DNA from: Blastomyces gilchristii SLH14081
Taxonomy: Eukaryota; Ascomycota; Eurotiomycetes; Onygenales; Ajellomycetaceae
Length of the DNA: 64,000 nt
NCBI RefSeq assembly: GCF_000003855.2
Contig: NW_003101666.1
Span: forward strand, 847,129 to 911,128
Reading direction: 5' to 3'
The translations under genes and the position numbers were made by a program. Shown one piece after another: positions 1 to 11,931 of this stretch (within the stretch, counting starts at the first letter, position 1; the number at the start of each line of letters is the position of its first letter). Below the pieces are notes generated by a model, which saw nothing but the letters and a program-made list of their open reading frames with translations, was not told where the DNA came from and made no database searches.

Positions 1-1214
1 TAATCTTCTGAGAGTTCTACTGATCTGAGATATTAAACAGTATTAGACACTTTATTCAAAACTGCAATCATTGTTCTTCTATCATCTTATGAAAGAACTG
101 TAGAAAAGATCTGCTGAAACTGCTTGATATTTCTGATAGAATCTGATAAGATGTGATAATTGACTTCACTGTTAATCTCTCTGAGAGTAAGAATTGTAGG
201 AACATTCTGATCATCATGAATTGATTGAGCAAAGATGTAATATTGTAACCTTGTAACAAGATGAATACTGAATAAGTTACTGAAGCTTTTCTACAGAGCT
301 CATTCTATTGAATGCATGAATTACTGAGATCTATAGTATTGAATTAAGACTGTCAATTGATAAGTACTCTCTGAACAAGAATCTGTCAAGTTCTCAAGAT
401 TATATATCATCTGTTAACTGCCTATCACTTCAAGATTGATGATATGTCAGAATGAACAATTCAGACTGTGAAGAATTATCTTTGTAAGTTCTGCAATCAC
501 TTATAAGATAATTGACATGCTCTTCTTCTACATGCAGAGATTACTATCAATGATCAAGATACTGTTTCAACAGATGTAAGCCTGTTCTTTCTTACACACA
601 GTTATTATATGAAGATGTTAGATCTTTTAGAGATTACACAGTTCATATCAAACCTCTGCAGTTCAATTCAGATCACTGATAATATAGTAACAAAACTCTG
701 AGACATCTGCAACTGAGCAGAAGCCTTCATAAGAAGTACTAAACAAGATTAAGAAGATTAAGTTAATATCTGACAAGATTCTGCAGAGCAGTATAAGATA
801 GAAGATCTTGTATGATTGAATCTCAAGAATATACAGACTACACACTCATCCTGTACATTGAACTATTACTATGTGAAATACACAGTGACAGAGGTTCTAG
901 ACAGTCACAACTACTGTCTTGATACTTCATCAGAGATTTATAATATGTTTTATATGAGCTTGCTCCGCTGCATCATCACTGATCTGTTTCCTTCTCAACT
1001 GACTTTCAACTGACAACTGCCAGAGATCATAGAAGAAGATAATGAACTTGAATGAGAGATTGAGAATATTATTGATGAGAGACTCTGCAGCTGCAGCTGA
1101 TAATATCTTGTAAAATGAGTCAGATATAATCATCTGACCTGAACTCTGAGTTCCACATTATCTGAAACAGCAGCTCTTGACTGATGGAAACTACTTCTGA
1201 AAAGAGGGAACTAA
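1..1214 (+). pseudogene. Gyp1-A pol C-terminus: integrase core and chromodomain
   Basis: This is the RIP-damaged end of a Gypsy polyprotein. The first integrase Asp is the gac at 162-164, in the context V-I-I-D-F. A chromodomain follows at about 1056-1193, readable as E-I-E-N-I-I ... Y-L-V-K-[W]-V-R-Y ... L-T-[W]-T with A-A-L-D near the end, where bracketed Trp are TGA codons. Chromodomains at this position mark chromoviruses and are thought to steer integration to methyl-histone chromatin. The reading frame appears to run to a TAA that abuts the 3' LTR, with a purine-rich tract (about 1199-1214) doubling as coding sequence. Many TGA, TAA and TAG codons make it non-functional. Family assignment is firm; the exact domain edges are estimates. 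Confidence 0.85.
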
Positions 1215-1523
1215 TGTGGCGGGCTGTGCCTGATCAATTATATAGACTATTCTATTACACTTCACAGATTTCAATCACTTCATTCTTGAACACATACACT
1301 CTGATTCTCAGCCATTCTCAATCACTGATTCTCAGCTGCTATGAATGCGTATAGATTCTTCCACTCTGAAGCTCATCATGTACACCATCACATACATGTA
1401 TAAATATTCACTTCAATCACTGATTCTCACACTTTCTCTTTCTTTTTCTTCTCTAATGTTTTTCTCTTTGTTATATAAGACTTATAAATATTATACTGAT
1501 CTATTCAGCGTAGGCCTCTTACA
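1215..1523 (+). repeat. Gyp1-A 3' LTR
   Basis: 309 bp, TGTGGCGGGC ... CTCTTACA. It carries a TATA-like ttatataagac near 1471. It belongs to the LTR subtype shared with Gyp1-E (segment with cattctcaatcactgattct) and differs from the Gyp1-F and Gyp1-G subtype in its middle part. Confidence 0.93.
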
Positions 1524-4500
1524 CAGATCTTCTATCTTATATTGCTCAGCAGAGTCTTAGTGAACATTGATTCAGTTCGCTTGATCTTGTTTAGTACTTA
1601 TTATAAAGATCTCTGTTCAGTTGTGAGTATCTCAGAGCTTTATTACTATATTATCAGCAATCTGAATTGAACTGTGAAGATTTAATATATACTGTGTGAT
1701 TTTTAGAAGCTCTAACACTTTTATGTAATAACTGTGTGTAAAAAAGAATGAGCTTATATCTGTTAAAACAGTATCTCAGTCATTGATAATAACTTCAGTG
1801 TATAGAAGAAGGTCATACTAGTTATTTTATAAATAGTTATAGAACTTATGAAGATAATTCTCCACTGTCTAAATTATTTATTCTGATATATTATCAGCCT
1901 CAGAGTGATAAGCAGTTAATAAATAGTGTATAATCTTGAGAACTTAATAGATTCTTGTTCAGAGAGTACTTATAAATTGACAGTCTTGATCTGATACAAC
2001 AGATCTTAATAATTCATGCATCTGATAGAATAAGCTCTGTAGAAAGACTTTAATAACTTGTTCAGTGTCAATCTTATCACAAGATTCTAATATAACATCT
2101 TTACTCAATTGATTAATGATAATCAGAACATTCTTATAACTCTTACTCTTAGAGAGATTAATAGTGAAGTTAATTACTACATCTTATCAGATTTTATCAG
2201 AAATATTAAGTGATTTTAGCAGGTCTTTTCTATGATTCTTTCATAAGATGATGAAAGAACAATAGTTACAGTTTTAGACAAAGTGTCTGATACTGTTTAA
2301 TATCTCAGATCAGTAGAATTCTTGAGAGATTATTTAATACAGTTATTCATGATCTGAATGATCAGTTATATATAAATCATGCATCTCTTGTATTATTCAG
2401 ATGTGTAGAGGTTCAGAATAAGAAACTCAGTATTATTTACAGAATTACAGAGTGTTATTATTATTGATTGAGTATTCTGAGATGTCAGTTCTTATACATA
2501 GTTCTGATGAGAATCAGAGTACTTCTTAATGTACTGCTTCAGTGAGTACTTAAAGAAGTTCATCAGTTTAGACTGCTATATATCACAATTCATCTAGTGT
2601 AGGTTCGGGAGAAGTTGAGATATTAGTGTTGATATCAGTTCAGAGAGAGAATGTTCTAATTGAAGTACTATGTATAGTACTATAAGTGGTCTCATTATAA
2701 TTAACTAGTATTTTCAGATCTAAGAGTCAGTGCTCTTAATTCATTCAGTGAGTGTCTGTTACATCAGATAGTATATCTTACTCTTATTATAAGAGAGTAT
2801 CTGTCATTGAGTTCTGACTACTGAGGCAATAGTGTATCATGAAATGAAAACAGCTTAATAGCTCAGATTATCACATCTGTTGTTTAATAAGCTTACAGAT
2901 AATAGTGAAGTATTTGAGATTTTTATAATCTGTGATTATCTCAAATTTGAAGACACTTCAGAGCTCAGAGTCTTATTCTTCTGAACAGTATACTATTATA
3001 AGAAGTTTCTTATCATAGATCTCATAGTTGCATTCAGCAGAGCTTAACTTCTTAGATATGAAGATATATAATTATAAGACATCTTTATTATCATATTACA
3101 ATATAGCTTCTTCTGTGATATAGTCAGAGAAATTAACTTTAATAACTGTCTTATAATCAGAATTAAATATTATTAGCAGAGAAATATTGATAAATATCTT
3201 CTTCATCTATGTGAATGTAGCTTCAGTATTCACTGATCACTGAAATACTGAGTTCTTCTGAATAAGTTCTGTAAGTGATCTTGTAATATCTAAGAAGTTT
3301 TGTATAAATTACTGATAGAAGTTAGTAAATTCAATGAAGCTTTGTATATCTTTCACAGTATATGAAGCTTCTCATTCAAGAATAGCAGAGATTTTCTCAG
3401 AATTCATTTGAATTCTCTTACCAGCTTCTATGATAAAACCTAGGTATTTTGTACTCTTAACTTTGAAATCACACTTATCAATATCTATTGATAGCTCTGC
3501 TTCTTGTAATTATTGTAATACTCTTCACACATATTTCTGATATTTCTTTCTGAATTCATTGATGAAGATGAGAATGTCATTCAGATATGCAGATATAAAC
3601 TTATCAAGAAAATCTCAGAGTGCTCAGTTAATATACTTCTGAAATATACTAGAAGTGTTAGTCAGTTCAAAGAGTATGACTATTCATTCAAAAAGAATAT
3701 AATATGTTTGAAATACTGTAAGTTATTCATCTTCTTCAGTGATATAAATCTTATGAAACACAGTGATGATATCTAGTTTTGTAAATTATTAGACTCACTC
3801 AATATGTGCTAGAGTTTCATTGATAAGAGATAAGAGATAATAATCTTTCTTTGTTAATCTATTCAGATCTTAATAGTTCACACAGAATCAGAGTTCTTCA
3901 CTTGATTTCTTTGTAAAGAGAACAGAAGCTGCAGTAGAAGAGTTATTAATATGCATGAATTTCTTATTCAACAGATTATTGAGTGTCTTCTGAAGAAGAA
4001 GAATTTCATCTTGAGATATATTATAAAGAAGATCTCATGATGATTCAGAGTTCTTATCATTCTTCTTTTCTAACTTTATACTATGATTCACTTCTGAGCC
4101 TTGTAAGAGAGGTATATTCATAATATTGTCTTGTTAAAAGACATCTAGATATTCATGATATTGTTGAGAGAGTTTTATATAAGAATCTATTATTATAGTA
4201 CAGAATAACTTCTCTAGTGCTTTCTTAATATTGATCAGACTGATGAAATAGATTGCTATATAATTCTGCTATTGATGACTTTATTAGTAATCTTATCAAT
4301 GACTTCTTTTTCAGAGTATTTCATAAGTGTTGACAGAGATCTGTGTAAGATTCATAGTCTTGTGAATATCATCTTTGTGAATTCTATCATTGTTAGAGAA
4401 TATTAAGCTTCTGTTTTAAGCATTTAACAAGATGTCTTATTCAGATAGTCAGACAAGTTCTAGTATAAGATTATAGTCAAGATTATCAACTTTGTATATA

Positions 4501-4742
4501 TAAGTATCTTTATATTGATGTTCTCTGATATGTATGTTTAGTTTTATCATATAACAGGTGTAAATGTCTTTTGAATTATTAAATCCTGTGAGAAGTTGAG
4601 ATTTTAATAAGAAGATACACTGAAGATTATAATATCTTACAACTGAAGATTTAATTATTGTATAATAGCATAGACTGCTGTCTATCATAGCTTTTATATT
4701 ATACATGTTATTAATTACAGTAGATACAAGAATCACATTCAT
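1524..4742 (-). pseudogene. Gyp1-B pol remnant (protease, RT, RNase H, integrase)
   Basis: The retropepsin part is the open stretch 4742 to 4449, in which the D-S-G active site has become I-D-S-S. The RT catalytic box appears as Y-L-N-D at 3576-3587 (from YLDD). The RT region around 3540-4000 also shows the usual Gypsy context, and RNase H and integrase follow to the left. In-frame TGA, TAA and TAG codons are frequent and sit mainly where sister copies have Trp, Arg or Gln. Translation aligns codon by codon with Gyp1-E, F and G. Confidence 0.85.
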
Positions 4743-4744
4743 TA

Positions 4745-5911
4745 TTATTTTCTCTTCAAATTATTATCATCTAACCTCTTCAAGCTTCTGTTTATGAATT
4801 TGAACAGAAGCTAATCTTTTCTCTGTTTTATTAAGATATTATTATAGTTATCTTCTGAATCTTTCTTTAATTCAATGTGATTGATGTGAACTGCCAGTGT
4901 TGATCTTTCTTTTAAATAAGAAGACATATAGACTGATCAGTAGTTGAAAGTAATATGTTCTAGTCAGTTACAATTGATATACATTTCTTATTAATGTTGA
5001 TCAGTGACTTCTTCAGAAGTGATTCTGAAGACTTGAAAGCTTGTTCAGACAGTGAAAACTCTTGTTTATGAATAGATATTTGAGTTCACTCAATTCATAA
5101 CATCTGCATTGTTATTCTTTGACACAGATATATAAGTGGCTGAGATGTAATGTCTTCTGTCACTGTTCTGTATACTCTTAAGCTTGATGAGACAGTTATT
5201 CAATATTCAGAGTTGTATGCAGAAACCTTCATAAGTCTGATCTTCATCTATGCTTATAAGAGTCTGTAGAAGTTTGAAAGTTAGTGTCTTCTTAAGCATG
5301 CTAATATTTATTCTATTCTTTCAAGATTGATCATCTGCTTCTAGAATCTTGATGTCAAAATCAGGAATGAATGTTGTGAGAGAAGTATTTCTCTGTCAGA
5401 TACTCTGTAATCAATCTAATGCCTTCTGTTGTATAGTGATGTCTTGAAACAGAACATTGATATATTTAATAATGTTATCAGATATATGTAATACTGGTTC
5501 ACATGTCTTTATTCATAAATGAAACTTCTATCTCATGCAATTCTTCAATTGATCATTGATATATTAATCTTGATTAGTTAATGAACTGATAGCATCTTCA
5601 TCTATGCTTAGTTTCATGAGCATTTCCAATCTTCATGATGAATAGAGAGTGAGATTAGAAGTATTAAAAAATACAGAAGTATCTAGACATTTCTTCAGTG
5701 CTTACATGTTTGTATCTGATTTAATTGAAATTGAAATTGCTTATGCAGAGATTTCTAGTTGAGATAATTATTGAATTTTCTTATATTGATGTTGTTGAGT
5801 TGCATGTATATCAGCTATCTGTTGCTGTTGTAATTTCAACATTGCTCAGAGTCACTGTGACACTGTATCTATGCTTATGTTTGAGAGTTCTATCATATTA
5901 TTATTAGACAT
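4745..5911 (-). pseudogene. Gyp1-B gag remnant
   Basis: This is the structural polyprotein of Gyp1. The start is placed at 5911 (M-S-N at the beginning), the same position as in Gyp1-E, F and G. It runs to a CCHC zinc knuckle close to the protease. The frame is interrupted by several TGA and TAA codons. Gag in Gyp1 is in a different frame from pol, as measured in Gyp1-F, so expression would have needed a frameshift or reinitiation. No antisense ORF in this stretch is believable. Confidence 0.7.
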
Positions 5912-6223
5912 AGTTATATTGTTTGTCAGATGTGTGATATCTGCAGAATTGAAAGAAATGTAATTATATAAATCTCTTATACATCTAAGATATCAGAACT
6001 CTCAGATCTTTTACTGATATTCTCTTTGTAAAATCTTGTTATGAGATCAGAGTGACTGATGAGCAAGCTTCTATCTAGAGACTTGATATCTGTTTAACTG
6101 ATTAAGACTCAGTGTCTGCTTAACTGTTTGATTGTTTCTCTGTTTCTTATATATTGTTACACATTCAGATATCTTCTTAATGAATAATTGTTTCTAATAA
6201 GAAGATGATAAATGTTTTTCAAG

Positions 6224-6519
6224 TGTAAGAGATCTACACTGAATAGATTAGTATAATATTTATAGGTCTTATATAACAAAGTGAAAAACATTAAAGAAGA
6301 AAAGAAAAGAGAAAGTGTGAGAATCAGTGATCAGAGTGAATATTTATATGTGTACATGATGATGTACGCAGTGGAGCTTCGGGGCGGAAGAATAGGAATT
6401 CCATGGGTTTTTTCAGCTGAGAATCGGTGATAGAGAATGACCGAGAATCGGAGCTTTCGGCGGAATCTATGAAGTGTAATGGAATAGTCTATATAATTCA
6501 TCGGGCGCAGCCCGCCACA
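6224..6519 (-). repeat. Gyp1-B 5' LTR
   Basis: Reverse complement of the Gyp1 LTR: tgtaagagatctacac at the left edge and cgcagcccgccaca at the right edge. The right part still has several CpG and CC, so it is less mutated than the internal region. Leader sequence with cttgaaaaacattt sits between the LTR and gag. Confidence 0.9.
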
Positions 6520-7960
6520 AGATATAAAAGAACTATTACTGATGAAAGAGAATAAGAAGCATTGAAGAGCTAGTCAGAAGCAGTATAATATTCTGAATAA
6601 TAATATTTTAAGAAAGTTAGAGTGAAAGAAGAATATTAAGAGTGATCAGATATCTTGACTGTATGACACAGTATACATGAGATATCTGTATTATAATGAT
6701 AAGACTGACTTGTACTTTTATAAGAATAATAAGCTCACTCATCTGAGTGTATCAATTATACAGAATCTGACTGTGAAGAGACTTGCAGATGCTGTCTTAA
6801 TCATTGAAAGACTTACAAGATATAGTAAGAACATATCATTTATTGATTATGAATTTTTTATTTTACTCAGTCAGTGATTAATTAAGAAGTTAAGACAGTT
6901 ACTCATTAAGCAAAAGTTACACTAATAAATGAATAATGATAAGTTAATCACTTCATGAACTGTCAATTCTAAGAGTTCTGTTAATCAGAATGGCATTATT
7001 CTGTAGACTTATAGAGAAATAGCTTCTATATTATATCAGTCTTACGTGATGAGCCTGGAATGATGATTCCTGCAGATGATAAATGAATGCAGTAAGAGTA
7101 CAGCACTTATACTAACTATCAGTGAGAAATCAAGAAGTTCTACTGCTCTTTGAACTGCTGTAGCTGATATGAACTCAGATAAAACACAGATAATTTGCCA
7201 TTTAAAGAGAGTGTATCTGAATTTGAAAAGACTGCAGCTGAGAAGATGAATGTAAATGACATTGTCGAGATTAGTAATATAAGAGAGAAGAATGATTTAA
7301 CTAATATTTCAATGAAGAAAATGCCTACATCTTTCAAGTGCAAGATATTGAGTTCAATTACACTAAAACCTGTGAAATACATTTGAATCAGTGAGAGAGA
7401 CACTATCTTGACATCTGTGAAGACAGAAAGTGAGACAAAGATAAGCAGTTTGACCCCTGCTAAGATGATTGATAAGATAAAGATAAGCAGTATATAACAG
7501 TTATTAATTCTATCTTCTAAAGATCACACAATTGATTATAGAGCTCAAGATTTGAAGATGCTGAGATGACTGTTTAATCTTGACAAATATAATCTAAATA
7601 TTATTCAGGCTGTACAGAAGAAACTGAATAAGATAGCTGAGTTCATTAATATGATTTTAACTGCAGAGAATACTGTGATCAATAATTATTTCTTTAAGTT
7701 ACTCAGTGAAATGTATTTCAGTAATCTTATAAATGAAGAATTGTCAGTGAATATTACATTCTGAGACATATATCTCACTGAATAGAAGGTCAAGCTGCAG
7801 AAAGAGCTTGAGAATAATTAATAAGAAGAGATGAAATAAAATAATGAAAATGACAGAAGATGATGTCTCTGTATTTATCATGTAGAAGATTTTAATTTCT
7901 TGCAGCTTGAAGATAGAATGTCGAGAGAGAAAAGATGAAAGAGATAATTTTCTTTATTTT
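6520..7960 (+). pseudogene. unrecognised plus-strand coding remnant, possibly gag-like
   Basis: I do not recognise this protein. One plus frame is open at 6677-6877 and extends upstream if TGA is read as a mutated Trp or Arg codon. A second stretch is readable at 7195-7390 and then, with TGA read through, to about 7830. It is rich in Lys, Glu, Ile and Leu, with a patch like L-L-I-L-S-S-K-D-H-T-I-D-Y near 7500. Around 7860-7930 there is a short Cys-poor segment that might be a ruined zinc knuckle. It stands on the opposite strand from Gyp2 and shows no LTR of its own. It could be the gag of another retroelement into which Gyp1-B or Gyp2 inserted. Function is not assigned. Confidence 0.35.
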
Positions 7961-8059
7961 CTTTATCTTCTCATAATTAATAGCTAAAAATAGATTATAA
8001 TATATTTTCTTTCTTTCTTTTACTCTCTCTCTATTTCACTTTTATTTCTATTCTTTACA

Positions 8060-11000
8060 TGGCTGATTATAAGACTTCTTGATTATAAAGATCTTAATCA
8101 GATGTGAAGTGTCTTATATAATAACTTTAAGAGACTCTCACATCAGATTCTCATATCTCTTTCACTGAATCTAAAGATAAGTCTTATCATTCTTCATGCA
8201 CTTCCTTATGATATTTTCAACTTTAAATTATAACTGATTATCAATGAGTACTGACTCTGATAATGAGTGTTTCATATCTACTTCTATTAATACAGTCTTT
8301 TTCAGATGAATGATGAAGATTACTGAGTGTATTTATCAACTAATTAATAGTTTCAATTGAAATATGATGTCTGATACTTTCTGAAGAATATGAAATGAGT
8401 CTATCTATAAGAGTGATAGCTTGAATGTCTCTTTTAACATATAGCTCTTTTGAGTCTTTTGAACAAGGTTTAAGAAGGCTCAATTATCAATCTGAATAGT
8501 TGATTAAGAATGAGATTAATTGAAAGACTCAGTCATTCTAGCTTTTATCAGAGTATATGAGTTGAGAATGTCTTGCTGCACTGTATCTCACACAGTGATA
8601 AACTTAGCTATAACTAGTAAAGCTTTCTCATTCTTCAATGACAGTTATTTAGACTTTGCATCTGTGAGTAGCTTGAAGAGAGAGATTATCACTGACTGTA
8701 CAGCTACTGAGTTTAATACTCTTTTCACTTATTCAAGCAGAGCAGTTCAACTCACTTCATATTCATCTATAAGAAATATTTACAATGTGACTTTGACAGT
8801 GAGATTGATTTATTCATTTTGACTGTTTAAGTGAGAGTTGTAGATGATTATTATTTATATCTTAATTCTCATAAGCTGAAGAACTGACTTTCAGAATTAC
8901 AATATAAATTTAAGATCTCTATCTGAAATAATCATCAGTGAGAGCTATCAGTAGTAAATTATCTTCTTATAGAACTCTTCTACTTATTACAAAGTATCTC
9001 ATTATTTCTGCTCTGTAATTAGAATTATCACTTTCAAAAATTTGTCTATGACTGTTAATATAGTGTTATAACTGTTACTCACAGATAATCCTGTAATAAA
9101 ATTGATTGAAAGAACTTTAAATAACTGTTTCAGAGATGAGATGAAGTGTAATTTACTCTCTGATAAGTAATTTAATAATTTAACTACTTAATAATTGAGA
9201 CATTGTGATAGATGGTTCAGAATTCTTCTTCAGATATAAAGAAGAAAGAAGAACTGATAAATAAGATCTTCTATTTAATGAAGATCAGAATGATCTACTG
9301 TGTTGTAACATATATAAATAACCTCTCACATTAGTGATTTAAGAATATAAAGATATAATTCTTCAAAGAATAATAGCTCCTTCTGCACTATAAATAACTG
9401 ATATTACTCTTTCTGACTGATCTTATAAAAGACCTTTTCTAGTGCTGAATCACAGAGAATATCTCAGTATAGTTACTCTTTGATTTCATCAGTAAGCTCT
9501 ATTACTGTAGTTGAAATTATATATATATTCACTGAAGATGTGTCTGTCATTAATCTGTCTGTCTGATTGATGATAATCTGATGAATTTTTTTCTACTCTT
9601 CAGAGAGAATCTCTTCTGAATCATCATCTAAATAATGCAATCTGAATAGAGTATCAGTATTAGTATATACAGTGTTCTTGTGATAGCAGATTATCATTCA
9701 CAGAAGATATAAGCTTAGAATTAAGACTTAATTCATCAGTCAGTTGCTATGATCACTTATTACTAGTGACTGAAAAGCAGATATAAGAGTGATATAATCA
9801 GTGATAACTGTAAACTTACTATCTAAATACTGTGATAATTTCTGCAGAGCTTATGTAAGTTCAAGATACTTTAATTCAGCTGCTCAGTAGTGTTTTTCAG
9901 CTGTACTTAATTAATAAGAGAGAAATAGAACAGATCTTTCAATATTATTCATTCTGACTTAATATAGAGCTACTCTGATATCTCTTTACTTACTGATATT
10001 CATATATAATATGAACAGATATTTAAAGTAAGAATATACTCAGATGAGAGTGTTTATTAAGACTTGCTTAACTATGTCAAATGAATGTCTGACTTCTATG
10101 AGCAGAGTGTGAAACTGCAGTGAGTTCTTAAATCTAATTAACTTAATCTTAGCTGTATACAACACTCTTTTCTGATCTGTTTTTAAACTGTTATATAGTA
10201 ACTTAATCTTGAGAGTTTTTAATACTTTCATCTGATCTGTATAAAAGTTAATAAAATTGCAATAATAATTGAAGAGGCTGATGATTTCTTCTAGTTTTTC
10301 AAGTGTTATAGAGAAGACTAGATTAGTGATAGCAGCTACTTTTCCTTCTTAAGTAGATATATCTAGTCAGCTGATATAGTGACTCAGCAAACACACAGAG
10401 AGATATATAAAATGATATTTAACTAATAATATTATTACTTCAGATATCTTGAGAGCTGCAAAAACTTGCTGCATATAATGAAGATATTCATTCAGTAAGT
10501 GAGAGAAGATAATAATATTATTCACATAGATTAATATGAATTGTTATAAAAATTTTACTAGAATCTTCTTCATATACTGTTAAAAGAACTCAGATGAGAT
10601 TGTTAATCTCATTATAGTAATTATAAAATATTCAAGATCTTGATGCAGAGTTATGAATATGATTTTGAAATGATCACTCTATTTAATTACTTATTGAAAG
10701 AAGTCTTGATGAATGTTCATGAATAAGAATACTGTAGAACTGCTGAGTGATTGCAATACATCTTATTATATTAATAGAGAATATGCATTGAGAAGTAAGT
10801 ATGTGTTTACTTTTTACAAATCAATCATCACTCTCAGCTTCTCTCTGAGTCAGATTATCAAGACAGATGAAGTAATGAGATTTCTGTCTCTGAGAGAAAT
10901 ATGTTTGATTCTTCTATCTTACAGAAGTAAGTTCAGAATCTGATCAGTGACTTCACAATCTCTTTGAGACAGAGAATAGAGTCTCTGTTTCAGGCTGGAA

Positions 11001-11900
11001 AAGTTACTCTCATTGATGAACTGCAGTGATATCTTAATATTGTCTGAAAATAAATCTAGACTGAAGTTAAATAGTTTATAATATTAATCAATAATTACTT
11101 GAATGACTGCTTGATCTTCTGCTACTCAGTAATCTAATATATCTGCTTAAACTCACTCAGTGAGAGTGTCTACTGTGAGAATTTGAAGTGAATTATTCTG
11201 ATCTTTCATATTCATCAACAAGACAGAACACAGATAATGTAATTTAATATATAAGATAGAAAATAGAGAATCTTCTGAGTTGAAATGATGAATGATATCA
11301 GTGTTAACAGTATAAATAACAATCTTCTTCTACTGCTGAGACAGCTGTGAGTTTAACAGACATCTACTCACAAAGATAGTATCTCTGATAGTCTTGACAT
11401 TTATGAAATATCTTCTGTGAAATGTAACACACTTGCTGTGAATGTTGATAGTTGCTTTCACTAATGATAATACATTATTAGCTATAATTATATTACATCT
11501 GAGATATTACACTAAGTGAAATTTATCTTCAACAATGAAAAGAGAATCATTATCTATCTTCAAGATAAGATCTGTTATTATGAATAGATTTGATTTATCT
11601 GCTTCTAAGTTAACTTCTTAAATACTAATGTATTGATCATGTGACATAGAGATTGATTGATAATGAGAGAAGAATAGGCTTGCTATTATTACATTGATAG
11701 GTGATATACCTGTGTCTGTATTCACACAGACAGAGAGATTGTCTTGTGATATAATAATGAGAATGATGAGAAAGATGTAAGATAAATACTGCAGTCTGTT
11801 AATATATTCTTAATTACTTATAGAGATGTCACACGCTGCAATTACATATATATTAATATTAAAGATGTTCAGATAATCATCTGAGAGAATATCTGTAGAT
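8060..11900 (-). pseudogene. Gyp2 pol remnant with C-terminal chromodomain
   Basis: The domain order, reading leftward, is protease, then RT with the catalytic box as Y-V-N-N at 10517-10528 (from YVDD). The connection domain follows, open at 10231-10040. RNase H has an I-T-D-x-x-x-L core and an A-D-A-L-S-like end near 9600-9850. The integrase core, about 8700-9100, is recognisable by I-D-K-F-L-K and I-I-S-D-R-D. A chromodomain sits at 8122-8226, reading F-K-V-E-N-I-I-R-K, then I-Q-[W]-K-R-Y-E-N-L, with bracketed Trp as TGA. Pol is in a different frame from gag. Many stops and lost catalytic residues show it is dead. Confidence 0.8.
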
Positions 11901-11931
11901 GAGATAAACTTCTCAGTATCTATCTTACTAA

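Larger units (their letters stand above)
1..1523 (+). mobile_element. Gyp1-A, chromovirus, 3' part
   Basis: This is the 3' end of a Ty3/Gypsy retrotransposon, entered inside integrase at the window start. It aligns throughout with 61075-62607 of the complete copy Gyp1-F. The 3' LTR ends at 1523 and is followed directly by Gyp1-B sequence in the opposite orientation (1524 onward). Gyp1-A is therefore nested in Gyp1-B, and the rest of Gyp1-B should lie left of the window. The right target-site copy would be cagat (1524-1528). The left one is outside the window, so it cannot be checked. Confidence 0.9.
1524..6519 (-). mobile_element. Gyp1-B, chromovirus, minus strand, 3' end outside the window
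   Basis: The order on the plus strand is integrase, RNase H, RT, protease, gag, leader and 5' LTR, so the element reads right to left. It starts abruptly inside integrase at 1524 where Gyp1-A is inserted, and ends at 6519 with the outer edge of its 5' LTR. The sequence after the LTR (agata, 6520-6524) would be one target-site copy. The first about 860 bases are the inverted complement of the Gyp1-A pol sequence, so a large inverted repeat spans the junction. Confidence 0.9.

Noticed and set aside
5725..5907. Small plus-strand ORF inside Gyp1-B
   Set aside because: It is antisense to gag; the same holds for the plus-strand ORF at 33114-33383.
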